From positions 930,001 to 994,000 of the forward strand of contig CAWBYD010000003.1 of NCBI GenBank assembly GCA_963792915.1: DNA of 64,000 nt, given 5' to 3'. A program made the position numbers and the translations under genes. The notes below the pieces were generated by a model. It saw only the letters and a list, made by a program, of their open reading frames with translations, did no database searches and was not told the origin of the DNA. The DNA is from Solirubrobacter sp963792915. GTDB lineage: Bacteria; Actinomycetota; Thermoleophilia; Solirubrobacterales; Solirubrobacteraceae. Shown here one piece after another: positions 51,191 through 59,506 of this stretch (position 1 is the stretch's first letter; the number at the start of each line of letters is the position of its first letter).

Positions 51191-52998
51191 CCGACCCGCA
51201 CCTGGAACTTCGCGACGGCCTCGTCGAAGTCCGACGTCCGCACCGTCACCGCGACCGACCACGTGCCCGGCAGGTTGAACTCCGATGCCGACGCCTCGTA
51301 GTGACCGGGCGAGACCTCGACGACGTCCGGCTTGAGCGGGCCGATACCGCGAGACGGCAGACTGAGCGCCACCTGGACCTCCTTGGCCTTACTCGACGCG
51401 CCACCCTCCGGGTTGCGCACGAACAGATTGATGTCGTTCTTGCCGACCACGCCGGGATCGACCGTGTACCGCAGCACCACCGGCCCCACCGGCGTGCTGC
51501 CGGCCACCGGGTTGCCGCGCACGCTGGCGGCCGCGGCGGGCTTGACCGTGACGTCGGACTCCTGCGCCGTGGCGTAGGCGACGAGCACGGCGGTGACGCC
51601 GAGCACGACCGCGATCAGCGCGACCTCGACGCGCAGCGTGCGGCGGAACCACCCGCTCACCCGCCCCGGCTCGACGCCGGCCTCGACCCCGCGCCGCAGC
51701 GCCGGGAGCAGGCGCTGGCGGTTGGCCGCGCCGAGCCCGATCAGCACCACCAGCAGCACGATCTTCGCGAGCACTGCGCGCCCGTAGCCGCTGTCGAGCA
51801 GCGCCCCGAAGCGCCCGACCTCGAAGATCGCCGCGATCGTCCCGGTCAGCGCGAGCGCGATCACCGCGGCGAGCGCGCTGGGGGAGAAGCGCGAGAGCGC
51901 GCCGAGCGCCAGCCGCGTGCGGTCGCTCGCTCCGAGCGGCGCCAGCGCGGCGGGCAGCGCGAAGACGAGCGCCGCCAGCCCGCCCAGCCACAGCGACATC
52001 GCCGCGACGTGGATCACGTCGGCGGGCATCAGCAGCCCGGCCGGGCTCTGCGTGCGCGCGTGGCCGGCGAGCGCGGGGGAGACGAGCAGCGAGCCGACCG
52101 GCAGCATCCCCAGCACCGCGAGATCCGGGCTGACCGGGCGCCTGACCGCCGTGCCCGTGGCGCCGAGCGACGCAGGCCGCAGCGCGCGCATCCGGCCGCG
52201 ACCGGCGATCACGGCCACGAGCACGCCGAGCAGCACCCAGGCGCCCGTGCGCAGGGCGATCAGCGTGCCGAAGCGCGTGTCGAGCACCTCGTTGAGCGCC
52301 GTCGAGTTCAGCGCCGACCAGAACGACGTGCCGCCCGCGCTCGCCGCCTGGAGCGGCAGCGCGAGCAGGCTGGCGACCGCGCCGAGCGCGATCCCACCGC
52401 CGACCAGCACCCGAACGCGCCGGTCGAACGCGTCGGTGCCGGCCAGCCATTCGTCGCCGCCGCCGGCCTCGCGGGCCAGCGCCGGCCACCACGCCCAGGC
52501 GAGGAAGAACGGGACGCCGAGCGCGAGCGCGATCGCCACGTAGCCGGCGAAGCGGTCCAGCCAGAAGCCGAGCTTCGTGACCGGGCCGGCGCTGGGCTGC
52601 GGGGGCGCCGCGACCGCCCGGACCGGCGCGCCCGCGCCGGCGTTGCCGACCGCGAAGCTGACGGCGCCCGAGACCGGGTGCGAGTCGGCCGAGATGATCC
52701 GGAACGTCGCCGTGTAGGTCCCGTCCGGAAGGTTCGGGCGCAGGTTGATCGCGAGGCCGCGATCGGAGCCCTGCGGGCGGTAGGCGCTGCCCGTCTCGAC
52801 CTCGTTGCCCTGCGCGTCGAAGACGCGGATCGCGCCGAAGCTGGCCTCGATCGACTCGTTGTAGAAGAACGCGACGCTCTGCGGGGCGGCCTGCAGGTGC
52901 GCGCCGTCGGCCGGGACGGTGCGCTCCAGGCGGGCGTGCGCGTGCGCCTGGGGCGCGAGGATCGCCAGCGCCGCCAGCGCGGCGAGCAGCGCCTTCAC
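51187..52998 (-). CDS. CopC-CopD fusion, copper uptake/handling protein
   Basis: The product is 603 residues from a GTG coupled to the upstream stop (GTGA). A signal peptide ends at AHA and is followed by a CopC domain starting HARLERTVPADGAHL, whose first His is the expected copper ligand after cleavage, and NESIEASFGAIRVFD. A CopD-like region of eight or nine helices contains the HARTQSP and VIHVAAMSLWLGGL His motifs. The last 130 residues are an extracytoplasmic beta-sandwich (YtkA/FixH-like). It should bring copper through the membrane or supply it to cuproenzymes. Confidence 0.87.
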   Translation of the reverse strand: MKALLAALAALAILAPQAHAHARLERTVPADGAHLQAAPQSVAFFYNESIEASFGAIRVFDAQGNEVETGSAYRPQGSDRGLAINLRPNLPDGTYTATFRIISADSHPVSGAVSFAVGNAGAGAPVRAVAAPPQPSAGPVTKLGFWLDRFAGYVAIALALGVPFFLAWAWWPALAREAGGGDEWLAGTDAFDRRVRVLVGGGIALGAVASLLALPLQAASAGGTSFWSALNSTALNEVLDTRFGTLIALRTGAWVLLGVLVAVIAGRGRMRALRPASLGATGTAVRRPVSPDLAVLGMLPVGSLLVSPALAGHARTQSPAGLLMPADVIHVAAMSLWLGGLAALVFALPAALAPLGASDRTRLALGALSRFSPSALAAVIALALTGTIAAIFEVGRFGALLDSGYGRAVLAKIVLLVVLIGLGAANRQRLLPALRRGVEAGVEPGRVSGWFRRTLRVEVALIAVVLGVTAVLVAYATAQESDVTVKPAAAASVRGNPVAGSTPVGPVVLRYTVDPGVVGKNDINLFVRNPEGGASSKAKEVQVALSLPSRGIGPLKPDVVEVSPGHYEASASEFNLPGTWSVAVTVRTSDFDEAVAKFQVRVG

Positions 52999-53834
52999 TT
53001 GCGCCGCCCGTTGATCTGGCCCAGCACGCGCTGGTCGCGCTCGTCCACGAACGCGACGCCGTCGGCGCTGCGGTCGCGCCCGAGGTAGAGCGCGAACACC
53101 GCGGTCGCCGCCTCGCCCTCGTAGCTGGCGGGGTAGACGAGGTAGCGCCAGCAGCCCTCGCGCCACTGTTCGAGCGGGGACTCGGCGGCGAGGTAGCGGC
53201 GCGCCTCGGCCCACAGCAGGCTCGCCCGCAGCCGCGCGATCGTGCGCTCGGGCGGGACGCGGCGGTGCGCGCAGGCGGTCTCGCGGACGTGGTGACGGCC
53301 TGCGCGGGCGCGGCGGCGCAGGTCGAGCTCCGGCGTCGCGGCGACGAGCGCGACGCCGGCGGCGAGCATCACGGCCACGGCGACCGGGTCGCCGAGCGCG
53401 CTCGTCCAGCCGGAGCCGGCGAGCGCGGCGGCCAGCGCCAAGAGCGCGAGCGCGCCGGCGCGCAGCGGCGTACGCGCGCTGACCGGCGCCGAGCGCGTGC
53501 CGAAGCAGCCGCAGCCCGCCTGCGGCACCGCGCGCATTCCCCACAGCGCGACGCCCGCCGCGGCGGCCAGCAGCAGCGCGGCGGCGAGCTCCGGCCAGGG
53601 GGTGGGCAGCCCGCTCAGCACGAGCGCGCCGGCGACCAGCTCGGCGCCGCCCAGGGCCGCCCAGGCTGGGCGCAGCCGGACGCGGCGCGGCAGCGCCCGG
53701 GCGAGCACGGTGTCCTGGCCCGCGTCGGGATCGCGCAGCTCGAGCGCTTTGGCGGTGCCGCCGGCGACCAGGAACAGACCAGGCCAGACGGCGAGCCCCG
53801 ACACCAGCGAGGACACAGGGTCAGACCACAGCAT
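52995..53834 (-). CDS. MauE/DoxX-like membrane protein with CxCF motif and soluble C-terminal extension
   Basis: The product is 279 residues. Four helices surround the motif AGCGCFG near residue 109, a trait of MauE-type proteins, which support disulfide or cofactor maturation of exported enzymes. The last 110 residues form a soluble domain (LLWAEARRYLAAESPLEQWR onwards) not usual in MauE. It is the first gene of the operon with CopCD and the double chaperonin. Confidence 0.65.
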   Translation of the reverse strand: MLWSDPVSSLVSGLAVWPGLFLVAGGTAKALELRDPDAGQDTVLARALPRRVRLRPAWAALGGAELVAGALVLSGLPTPWPELAAALLLAAAAGVALWGMRAVPQAGCGCFGTRSAPVSARTPLRAGALALLALAAALAGSGWTSALGDPVAVAVMLAAGVALVAATPELDLRRRARAGRHHVRETACAHRRVPPERTIARLRASLLWAEARRYLAAESPLEQWREGCWRYLVYPASYEGEAATAVFALYLGRDRSADGVAFVDERDQRVLGQINGRRK

Positions 53835-53847
53835 CGTGTGACGGTCG

Positions 53848-53882
53848 GAACCTACCAGGCCCGGTCAAAGTGCGGTAGGTTC
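53848..53882. promoter_or_regulatory. Inverted repeat GAACCTACC-N17-GGTAGGTTC between divergent genes
   Basis: A perfect 9+9 inverted repeat with a 17-base spacer fills the 55-bp gap between the MauE gene (minus, starts 53834) and the secreted-protein gene (plus, starts 53890). It could be a dyad operator that controls both the copper/chaperonin operon and the divergent gene. Confidence 0.45.
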
Positions 53883-53889
53883 TGCCTAG

Positions 53890-54516
53890 ATGAAGCTGTG
53901 GTTTCGCCTCACATTGGTCGTCGTCGCACTGCTGGCCGGAGTGATCGGCACCGTCGTGCTCACGTCCGGGGGCGGTTCGGACCCGGTCAAGCGGACCTCC
54001 GAGGCGGTCGCCACCGCCACCCCGGCGCTGCCGGCGATCCAGGGCCCCCAGTTGCGGATGGGCGACCTCGTCTACAACGTCACCGACGTTCGCGTGATGA
54101 ACTACGACAGCCCGTCGTCGGCGCCGTATCTGGTGAACCTGCAGCGCCCCGCCAAGGGCGCGGGCTACCTCGCGGTGTTCCTGCGCGTCTACAACCTGGG
54201 CAAGCGCAAGCAGGCGAGCGCGGCCGGCTATCTGCTCGAGCCGTCCAAGCAGCCCGGGCTCGCGGAGATGGTCAAGCCGGCCGAGAGCCCGTACCAGTTC
54301 ACGCTCGGCCAGGCGGTCCCCGCGGGCGGCGTGGTGCCCGCGCCGGGCACGCCCGCGGCGGCCGGCAAGTTCCCCGGCGGGATGCTGCTCTACGGCATCA
54401 ACGGCGACTCGACCAAGAACCAGCCGTTCGACCTCGTGATCCACGACGCGGACGGCCGGCTGGCCAAGCTCCGGCTCCCGCCGGTGCCCAGCCTCACCGG
54501 CCGCGGCCACGGCTAA
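53890..54516 (+). CDS. Membrane-anchored DUF4352-like protein
   Basis: The product is 208 residues with one N-terminal hydrophobic helix (FRLTLVVVALLAGVIGTVVL) and no lipobox, followed by a linker and a beta-sandwich starting RMGDLVYNVTDVRVMNYD, the DUF4352/TelA-like pattern, with GYLAVFLRVYNLGK. It is exposed outside the cell. It shares its promoter region with the MauE-CopCD-chaperonin operon and could be a related copper or envelope-stress protein; this is inference. Confidence 0.6.
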   Translation: MKLWFRLTLVVVALLAGVIGTVVLTSGGGSDPVKRTSEAVATATPALPAIQGPQLRMGDLVYNVTDVRVMNYDSPSSAPYLVNLQRPAKGAGYLAVFLRVYNLGKRKQASAAGYLLEPSKQPGLAEMVKPAESPYQFTLGQAVPAGGVVPAPGTPAAAGKFPGGMLLYGINGDSTKNQPFDLVIHDADGRLAKLRLPPVPSLTGRGHG

Positions 54517-54522
54517 GTCGTA

Positions 54523-54537
54523 TCGCCCAGAGGGCGA
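54523..54537. terminator. Hairpin TCGCCC-AGA-GGGCGA between convergent genes
   Basis: A perfect 6-bp stem with a three-base loop lies seven bases after the stop at 54516 and before the end of the convergent glycosyltransferase gene at 54588. There is no T tract, so it would act as a weak bidirectional or Rho-assisted terminator. Confidence 0.4.
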
Positions 54538-54587
54538 CACTTCGGCGAGTTCCGCCGGCGCTGTGCCGGGACACACGGCGCGGGAGC

Positions 54588-55730
54588 TTAGGCTCGGCGC
54601 TCGAGCTCGGCGAGCGCCGGCAGCCAGTACTGGTCGAGCACGGTGTCGGCGTCGTAGGGCAGCGCGTGCGCGCGCGCCTGCGCCGACAGCCGCGCGCGCT
54701 CGGCGGCCGGCTGGGCGTAGCAGGCCTCGAGGCTCTCGACGAGCTCCTCGACGTGCGGCCGCGCCTGCCACGACGACTGGTCGGTCCAGTAGCGCTCGAA
54801 GCCGACCTTCCAGCCGGCCCCGCAGACCTCGCGCATGGCGGTGAAGTCGGTGACGATCGCCGGGACGCCGCACGCCTGGGCCTCGAGCACGGTCAGCCCG
54901 AAGCCCTCGCCCATCGACGCGTTGAGCAGCACGTCGAACGTCGCGTACAGCGCCGCCATCTGCTCGGGCGCGAACGGGTCGTAGAGGTAGCGGTACTGGT
55001 CGGCGACCAGCACGGCGTCCTCGTCGACGCCGAGGTCGGACAGCAGCGACGGCAGGTGCGTGCCCTGGTGCGCGCCGAGCAGCTCGGTGTGCAGGTACAG
55101 CAGCGCGTCGTCGTGGCGGCGTCGGAAGATCGCGAACGCCTCGATCATCTCGGCCAGCGACTTGCGCGACGGCGCGCCCTTGTTGACCGCCACGATCCCG
55201 GTCACGAACGCGTCGCGCGGGATGCCCGCGGCGGCGCGCGCCGCGCTCTGGTCCTGCGGGCGGAAGACGTCGGTGGCGACGCCGTGGGGAATGTAGAGCG
55301 GCCGCAGGTCGCGCAGCGCCGCCTCGCCGAAGCGCGACATCGCGATCGGGACCGCCCCGCTCGCCGCGAAGAACCCCGGCACCGCGGGCGGCGCCGGATC
55401 GTGGTCCACCGGCACCCAGCAGCCGGTGCGCAGCCCGCGGAACGCGGCGGCCTCGAGCACGAAGACGTCGACCAGCGTCAGCACCAGCCCGCCGCGCGGG
55501 TTGCCGCCGAAGTGGCGCTCGGCGTGCGGGCGCACGATCTCGTTGCCCCAGCCGGCGCCGGAGCCCGGATAGACGCGCAGCATCCCGAAGTCGAACGGCG
55601 AGCTCGCGAGGCCGTGGAACGCGCTGATCCCGACCTCGTGCGTGCGCGCCAGCCGCGGCGCGAACATCGCCACCTGCTGGCCGTAGCCCGACGCCGCCCA
55701 CGGCGCGTTGGAGTGGATCAGGAGCTTCAT
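54588..55730 (-). CDS. Glycosyltransferase family 4-like, paralogue of the first gene in this cluster
   Basis: The product is 380 residues from ATG 55730, overlapping the upstream stop (ATGA). It starts KLLIHSNAPWAASGYGQQVA and has a GT-B donor region: AVNKGAPSRKSLAEMIEAF, MGEGFGLTVLEAQACGVPAI with the E(x7)E motif. Close similarity to the gene at 58235-59413 over the whole length shows a duplication. Donor sugar and acceptor unknown; it is the last gene of the cluster. Confidence 0.83.
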   Translation of the reverse strand: MKLLIHSNAPWAASGYGQQVAMFAPRLARTHEVGISAFHGLASSPFDFGMLRVYPGSGAGWGNEIVRPHAERHFGGNPRGGLVLTLVDVFVLEAAAFRGLRTGCWVPVDHDPAPPAVPGFFAASGAVPIAMSRFGEAALRDLRPLYIPHGVATDVFRPQDQSAARAAAGIPRDAFVTGIVAVNKGAPSRKSLAEMIEAFAIFRRRHDDALLYLHTELLGAHQGTHLPSLLSDLGVDEDAVLVADQYRYLYDPFAPEQMAALYATFDVLLNASMGEGFGLTVLEAQACGVPAIVTDFTAMREVCGAGWKVGFERYWTDQSSWQARPHVEELVESLEACYAQPAAERARLSAQARAHALPYDADTVLDQYWLPALAELERRA

Positions 55731-56488
55731 CGCGTCACCAGCGCCCAGAAGTCGGCCGCGGCGGTCTCCAGCGCGGCGGGATTGTCGAGCCAGTACAGCG
55801 CGCCGACATTGCGGTTGACGACGAGCTCGCAGCCCGCCGCCCACGCCTCGACGACCGCGCGCCCGAACGGCTCGGTGTGCGTCGGCAGGAAGACGAAGCG
55901 CTTGTAGAGCCGCAGGATCGTCGGCACGTGCTCGGGCGGCACGCGGCCCTTGACGCGCACCCGCGGCGTCTCCTCGAGCGCGACGTCGCCCCAGAAGTCC
56001 ACGGGCTCGTTGATTTCGGCCCACTCCGCGGCCTGGCGCAGCCCCTTGCCGACGTGCTGGCCGGAGCCCAGCCAGCACGCGCCGCGCGGGCGCTTGCGCG
56101 CGCTCGCGGCAAAGCGCGAGAGGTCGATCGGCGGCGGCACGACGTGGCGCTCGCCGGCCACGGGGTGCCGGAAGCGGTCCCGATGCAGCGGCGAGGTGAA
56201 CACCGACGTGGCGTGCTCCGCGGCCCAGTGGACGAGCGGCCCGCCGTCCCACGCCATGTCGTGCCAGTAGCGCAGCGTCGGCGTGCCCGCCAGCGCCGCC
56301 ACGGTCTCCGGCGGATAGGTCGACGAATTGTGCAGGCAGGCCAGGTCGCAGCCGGCCAGCGCGTCGAGCCCGCCGGGCGCCACGTCGACCACCTCGACGC
56401 CCGCCGGCGCGGCGGCGCGCAGCTCGGCCTGCGTGAGCTCGGCGCCCCCCGGCAGCTCGAAGGTGTCCGCCAGCCACGCGACCCTCAT
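55727..56488 (-). CDS. Small GT-B glycosyltransferase
   Basis: The product is 253 residues with a short N-terminal Rossmann half (MRVAWLADTFELPGGAELTQ) and a donor half with GSGQHVGKG, YKRFVFLPTHTEPFGRAVVE and NRNVGALYW. It is about 100 residues shorter than most GT4 enzymes but keeps the E(x7)E-like EPFGRAVVEAW. It may act on a peptide or short lipid-linked acceptor. Coupled on both sides by ATGA overlaps. Confidence 0.72.
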   Translation of the reverse strand: MRVAWLADTFELPGGAELTQAELRAAAPAGVEVVDVAPGGLDALAGCDLACLHNSSTYPPETVAALAGTPTLRYWHDMAWDGGPLVHWAAEHATSVFTSPLHRDRFRHPVAGERHVVPPPIDLSRFAASARKRPRGACWLGSGQHVGKGLRQAAEWAEINEPVDFWGDVALEETPRVRVKGRVPPEHVPTILRLYKRFVFLPTHTEPFGRAVVEAWAAGCELVVNRNVGALYWLDNPAALETAAADFWALVTR

Positions 56489-57471
56489 GGCGCCAGTGCC
56501 TCCGCCCAGCGCGGCGCGAGCGCCTGCATCGTGTAGCGCTCCTCGAGCACCCGCCGCGCCGCGCCGCCGACCTCGGCGCGCGCCTGCGCGTCGTCGACCA
56601 GCATCAGCAGCGTCTGCGCGAGCGACTCCGGCGTGCCGGCATGGAAGCCGGTGCGCCCGTGCTCGAACGGATACACGCGGCGGTCGCCGACGAACGGGAT
56701 GCCGCGGGCCGCGGCCTCGAGCCAGCGCAGCGGGCTGCGCGCGCGCCGCCACGCGGCGCGGCCCAGCGGGTCGAAGGAGATGTCGAAGATCGTCAGCGCG
56801 GCCGGGTACTGCTCGGGCAGCGTGACGGGGATCGAGAGGCAGCGCTCCGGCTCCACCGCACCGGAGTTCGCGGCCGCCTCGGCGGCGGGCTCGCCGATCG
56901 AGATGAAGTTCGTGACCGCCCGCGCGCGCATCACCGTGACGACCTGGGCGATCCACGGGCGCATCTCGTCGTAGCCGAGCGAGCGCCCGGCCCAGCCGAT
57001 GTTGATCGTGTCGTGCGCCGGCCGCGACAGCCCGTAGGCGCCGAGATCCAGCCCGCTCGGGCACAGGTGGACGCGCGGGTTCAAGCGGGCGTAGCGCTCG
57101 GCGATCCGCTCCGTGGCGCACAACACGCCGTCGCAGCTCGCCACCAGCGCCTCCAGGCGCGCGAGCGGCTCGCGCGGCTGCTTGAAGCCGTGCAGGTCGA
57201 AGTCGAGGTCGCACAGGACGCGCGTACCGCCGGCCTGCAGCCCCGCGATCAGCTCCGGCCAGCCCTCCTCGGTGGGCGACTGCACGACCACGACGTCGTA
57301 GCTCTCGAGGTCCGGCCGGCCGTCCGCCCAGCTCACCTCGCCGCGGCCGAGGCGCATCCGCGGCGGCGGGGCGTCGAGCCCGCACCAGTCGGCGCCGAGC
57401 GCCTTGGCGGGCAGCATCGCGCGGTGGTAGCAGGAGGCGTCGGCCGTCTGTGCGACGAAGAGCGCGTTCAC
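56485..57471 (-). CDS. Glycosyltransferase (GT-B)
   Basis: The product is 328 residues from a GTG that overlaps the upstream stop. It begins NALFVAQTADASCYHRAMLP and shows CDLDFDLHGF, VHLCPSGLDLGAYG and IGWAGRSLGYDEMRPW, ending in SPLRWLEAAARGIPFVGD. The layout matches GT4-like transferases that add hexoses in surface-polysaccharide synthesis. Confidence 0.75.
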   Translation of the reverse strand: MNALFVAQTADASCYHRAMLPAKALGADWCGLDAPPPRMRLGRGEVSWADGRPDLESYDVVVVQSPTEEGWPELIAGLQAGGTRVLCDLDFDLHGFKQPREPLARLEALVASCDGVLCATERIAERYARLNPRVHLCPSGLDLGAYGLSRPAHDTINIGWAGRSLGYDEMRPWIAQVVTVMRARAVTNFISIGEPAAEAAANSGAVEPERCLSIPVTLPEQYPAALTIFDISFDPLGRAAWRRARSPLRWLEAAARGIPFVGDRRVYPFEHGRTGFHAGTPESLAQTLLMLVDDAQARAEVGGAARRVLEERYTMQALAPRWAEALAP

Positions 57472-58238
57472 AGGCTGGGAGCGAAGTCGCCGAGCGGGAC
57501 GCCGCCCCACTTCGAGCGCAGGTGGGCGAGGCTGTGCTCCTGCCAGCGCGCGACCTTCTCGTCGGGGCGCGAGCGGAACAGCGATTCGTGGTGGATCGCG
57601 GTGACGGCCGGCTCGTAGACGCACTCGAGCCCGGCCTCGAAGACCCGCAGGCAGTAGTCGACGTCCTCGAACCCCATCCGGAACTCCGGGTCGTACGGGC
57701 CGACGCGCGCGAGCGTCTCGGCGGTGATGTACTGGAACGCGCCGGTGACCGGGCAGACGAGCCGCACGCGCGCCTCGGCCAGGTTGCCGGGCGCATAGCG
57801 GTAGCGGTGCTCGAACATGTTGGCGATCGGGGAGAAGTACAGCCCGGCGTGCTGGACGAGCCCGTTCGGGTACAGCAGCAGCGCGCCGACGAGGCCCGCC
57901 CCGGTGCGCCGGCAGCGCCCGACCCAGCCCGGCGTGAGCATCACCACGTCGGCGTTCATCAGGATCGCGTCGCGCCCCTCGGCGACCGCGCGCTCCAGCC
58001 CGACGTTGACCGTGCGCGAGAAACCCTCGTTCTCGACCTTGCGCACGAGCTCGAAGTCGTACTCGCCGAAGCGCTCCTCGAACACGTCGACGAGATACTG
58101 CAGCGGCGAGCGGTCGTCGACGATCAGGATGTCGACGGTGTCCGACACCGTGCGGCGGATCGACTCCACGCACTCGCCGAGGATCTCGAGGTCCTGCTCG
58201 GCCGACATGTAGTTGGGGATGACCACCAGCGGCTTCAC
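57468..58238 (-). CDS. Family 2 glycosyltransferase
   Basis: The product is 256 residues from a GTG. A GT-A fold is shown by LVVIPNYMS, ILIVDDRSPLQ, ILMNADVVMLTPGW as the DxD-like metal site, and GFEDVDYCLRVFEAG with the catalytic ED. It is probably an inverting transferase (rhamnosyl or related) of surface glycan assembly. It is coupled on both ends by GTGA overlaps. Confidence 0.83.
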   Translation of the reverse strand: MKPLVVIPNYMSAEQDLEILGECVESIRRTVSDTVDILIVDDRSPLQYLVDVFEERFGEYDFELVRKVENEGFSRTVNVGLERAVAEGRDAILMNADVVMLTPGWVGRCRRTGAGLVGALLLYPNGLVQHAGLYFSPIANMFEHRYRYAPGNLAEARVRLVCPVTGAFQYITAETLARVGPYDPEFRMGFEDVDYCLRVFEAGLECVYEPAVTAIHHESLFRSRPDEKVARWQEHSLAHLRSKWGGVPLGDFAPSL

Positions 58239-59413
58239 GCGCGCGCCCCGATCAGCACCGGCTCGCGGTCGGCGAAGCGCTGCTCGAGCTCGCCGAGCAC
58301 CGGCAGCCAGTGCTCCTCCATCACGCGCTCGACGTCGTAGAGCAGCGCGTGCTCGCGGGCCTGCGCCGACAGCGCCGCGCGCTCGGCGCTCGAGAGCGCG
58401 TGGCAGGCCTCGAGCGCCTCGCTGACCTCGTCGATCCGCGGCCATGCCTGCCAGGACCGCAGCGGCGTGCGCACGCGGTCATAGCCGACCTTCCAGCCCG
58501 CGCCGCAGACCTCGCTCATGGCCGTGAAGTCGGTCACGATCGCCGGCACCCCGCAAGCGTGCGCCTCCAGCACGGCGAGCCCGAAGCCCTCGCCCATCGC
58601 CGGGTTGAGCAGCACGTCCAGCGACGAGTAGACGTCGGCCATGTGCTCGGGCGGCTCCGGGTCGAACTGATAGCGGTACTGGTCGGCGATCCGCACGCAG
58701 CGCTCGTCGAGCCCGAACGCGGTCAGCAGCGGACGCAGGTCGTAGCCCTCGCGGTAGACGCCGGTCAGCTCGGTGTGCAGGTACAGGAACGCCTCCGGAT
58801 GGCGCGCGCGAAGGCCCGCGAACGCCTCGACGATCTGCGGCAGCGACTTGCGCGACGGGACGCCCTTGTTCATCGCCACCGCGCCGACGACGAACGCGTC
58901 CGCCGGGAGGCCGAGCCGCTCGCGCGCCCCGTCGCGGCGCCGGAACAGCGTGGTGTCGATCCCGTGCGGCACGTACAGCGCGTCGAACCCGCTCAGGCGG
59001 TCCTGGGCGAAGCGCGAGATCGCGATCGGGATCGCCGCCGTCTCGACCAGGAAGCTGCGCAGCGCGGGCGGCGGCGGATCGTGGTCGACCGGCACCCAGC
59101 TCGCGACGTTCAACCGCCGCCAGATCTGCGCGTCGAGCGCCGGGAGGTCGAGCAGCGTGAGCACGACGCCGCCGCGCGCGGAGCCGAAGCAGTGCTCGGC
59201 GTGGCCGACGATGCACTCGTCGCCGTACGTCCCGCCCGCGCTCGGGTAGACCTCGATCCCCTGCCAGCTCAGGCGCCCGCCCTGCAGGCCGTGGAACGCG
59301 CTGATCGTCAGCTCGGCGTGCCGGGCGAGCCGCGGCGCGAAGAGCGCGACCTGCTGCCCGTAGCCCGAGGGGTTCCAGGGCGCGTTGCTGTGGAAGAGGA
59401 CTTTCAAGGTCAT
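58235..59413 (-). CDS. Glycosyltransferase family 4-like, first gene of the cluster
   Basis: The product is 392 residues from ATG 59413. It starts LKVLFHSNAPWNPSGYGQQVA and has GAVAMNKGVPSRKSLPQIVE and MGEGFGLAVLEAHACGVPAI with the E(x7)E motif. It is a paralogue of the last gene (54588-55730), with the same NAPW..SGYGQQVA start and DFTAM.EVCGAGWKVG near the end. It probably heads a five-gene transcription unit from the divergent gap at 59414-59506. Confidence 0.83.
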   Translation of the reverse strand: MTLKVLFHSNAPWNPSGYGQQVALFAPRLARHAELTISAFHGLQGGRLSWQGIEVYPSAGGTYGDECIVGHAEHCFGSARGGVVLTLLDLPALDAQIWRRLNVASWVPVDHDPPPPALRSFLVETAAIPIAISRFAQDRLSGFDALYVPHGIDTTLFRRRDGARERLGLPADAFVVGAVAMNKGVPSRKSLPQIVEAFAGLRARHPEAFLYLHTELTGVYREGYDLRPLLTAFGLDERCVRIADQYRYQFDPEPPEHMADVYSSLDVLLNPAMGEGFGLAVLEAHACGVPAIVTDFTAMSEVCGAGWKVGYDRVRTPLRSWQAWPRIDEVSEALEACHALSSAERAALSAQAREHALLYDVERVMEEHWLPVLGELEQRFADREPVLIGARA

Positions 59414-59493
59414 CCAAAAGTATGGTGGGTTTGTACGGCGATGCCGAGGGACTTGACCGGTCGCGCTACAGAAGCGAGAATGCACGAGAACCC

Positions 59494-59500
59494 GGAGGAG
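59494..59500 (+). promoter_or_regulatory. Strong ribosome binding site deciding a GTG start
   Basis: GGAGGAG lies six bases before the GTG at 59507. It decides that start over the in-frame ATG codons at 59441 and 59480, which have no comparable site. Confidence 0.7.
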
Positions 59501-59506
59501 GGCAAG

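Noticed and set aside
47210..51301. A continuous frame of more than 1300 codons antisense to the double chaperonin
   Set aside because: Very high GC keeps the opposite strand open. The translation is Arg/Ala/Asp/His repeats without domains, while the minus strand encodes clear GroEL units.
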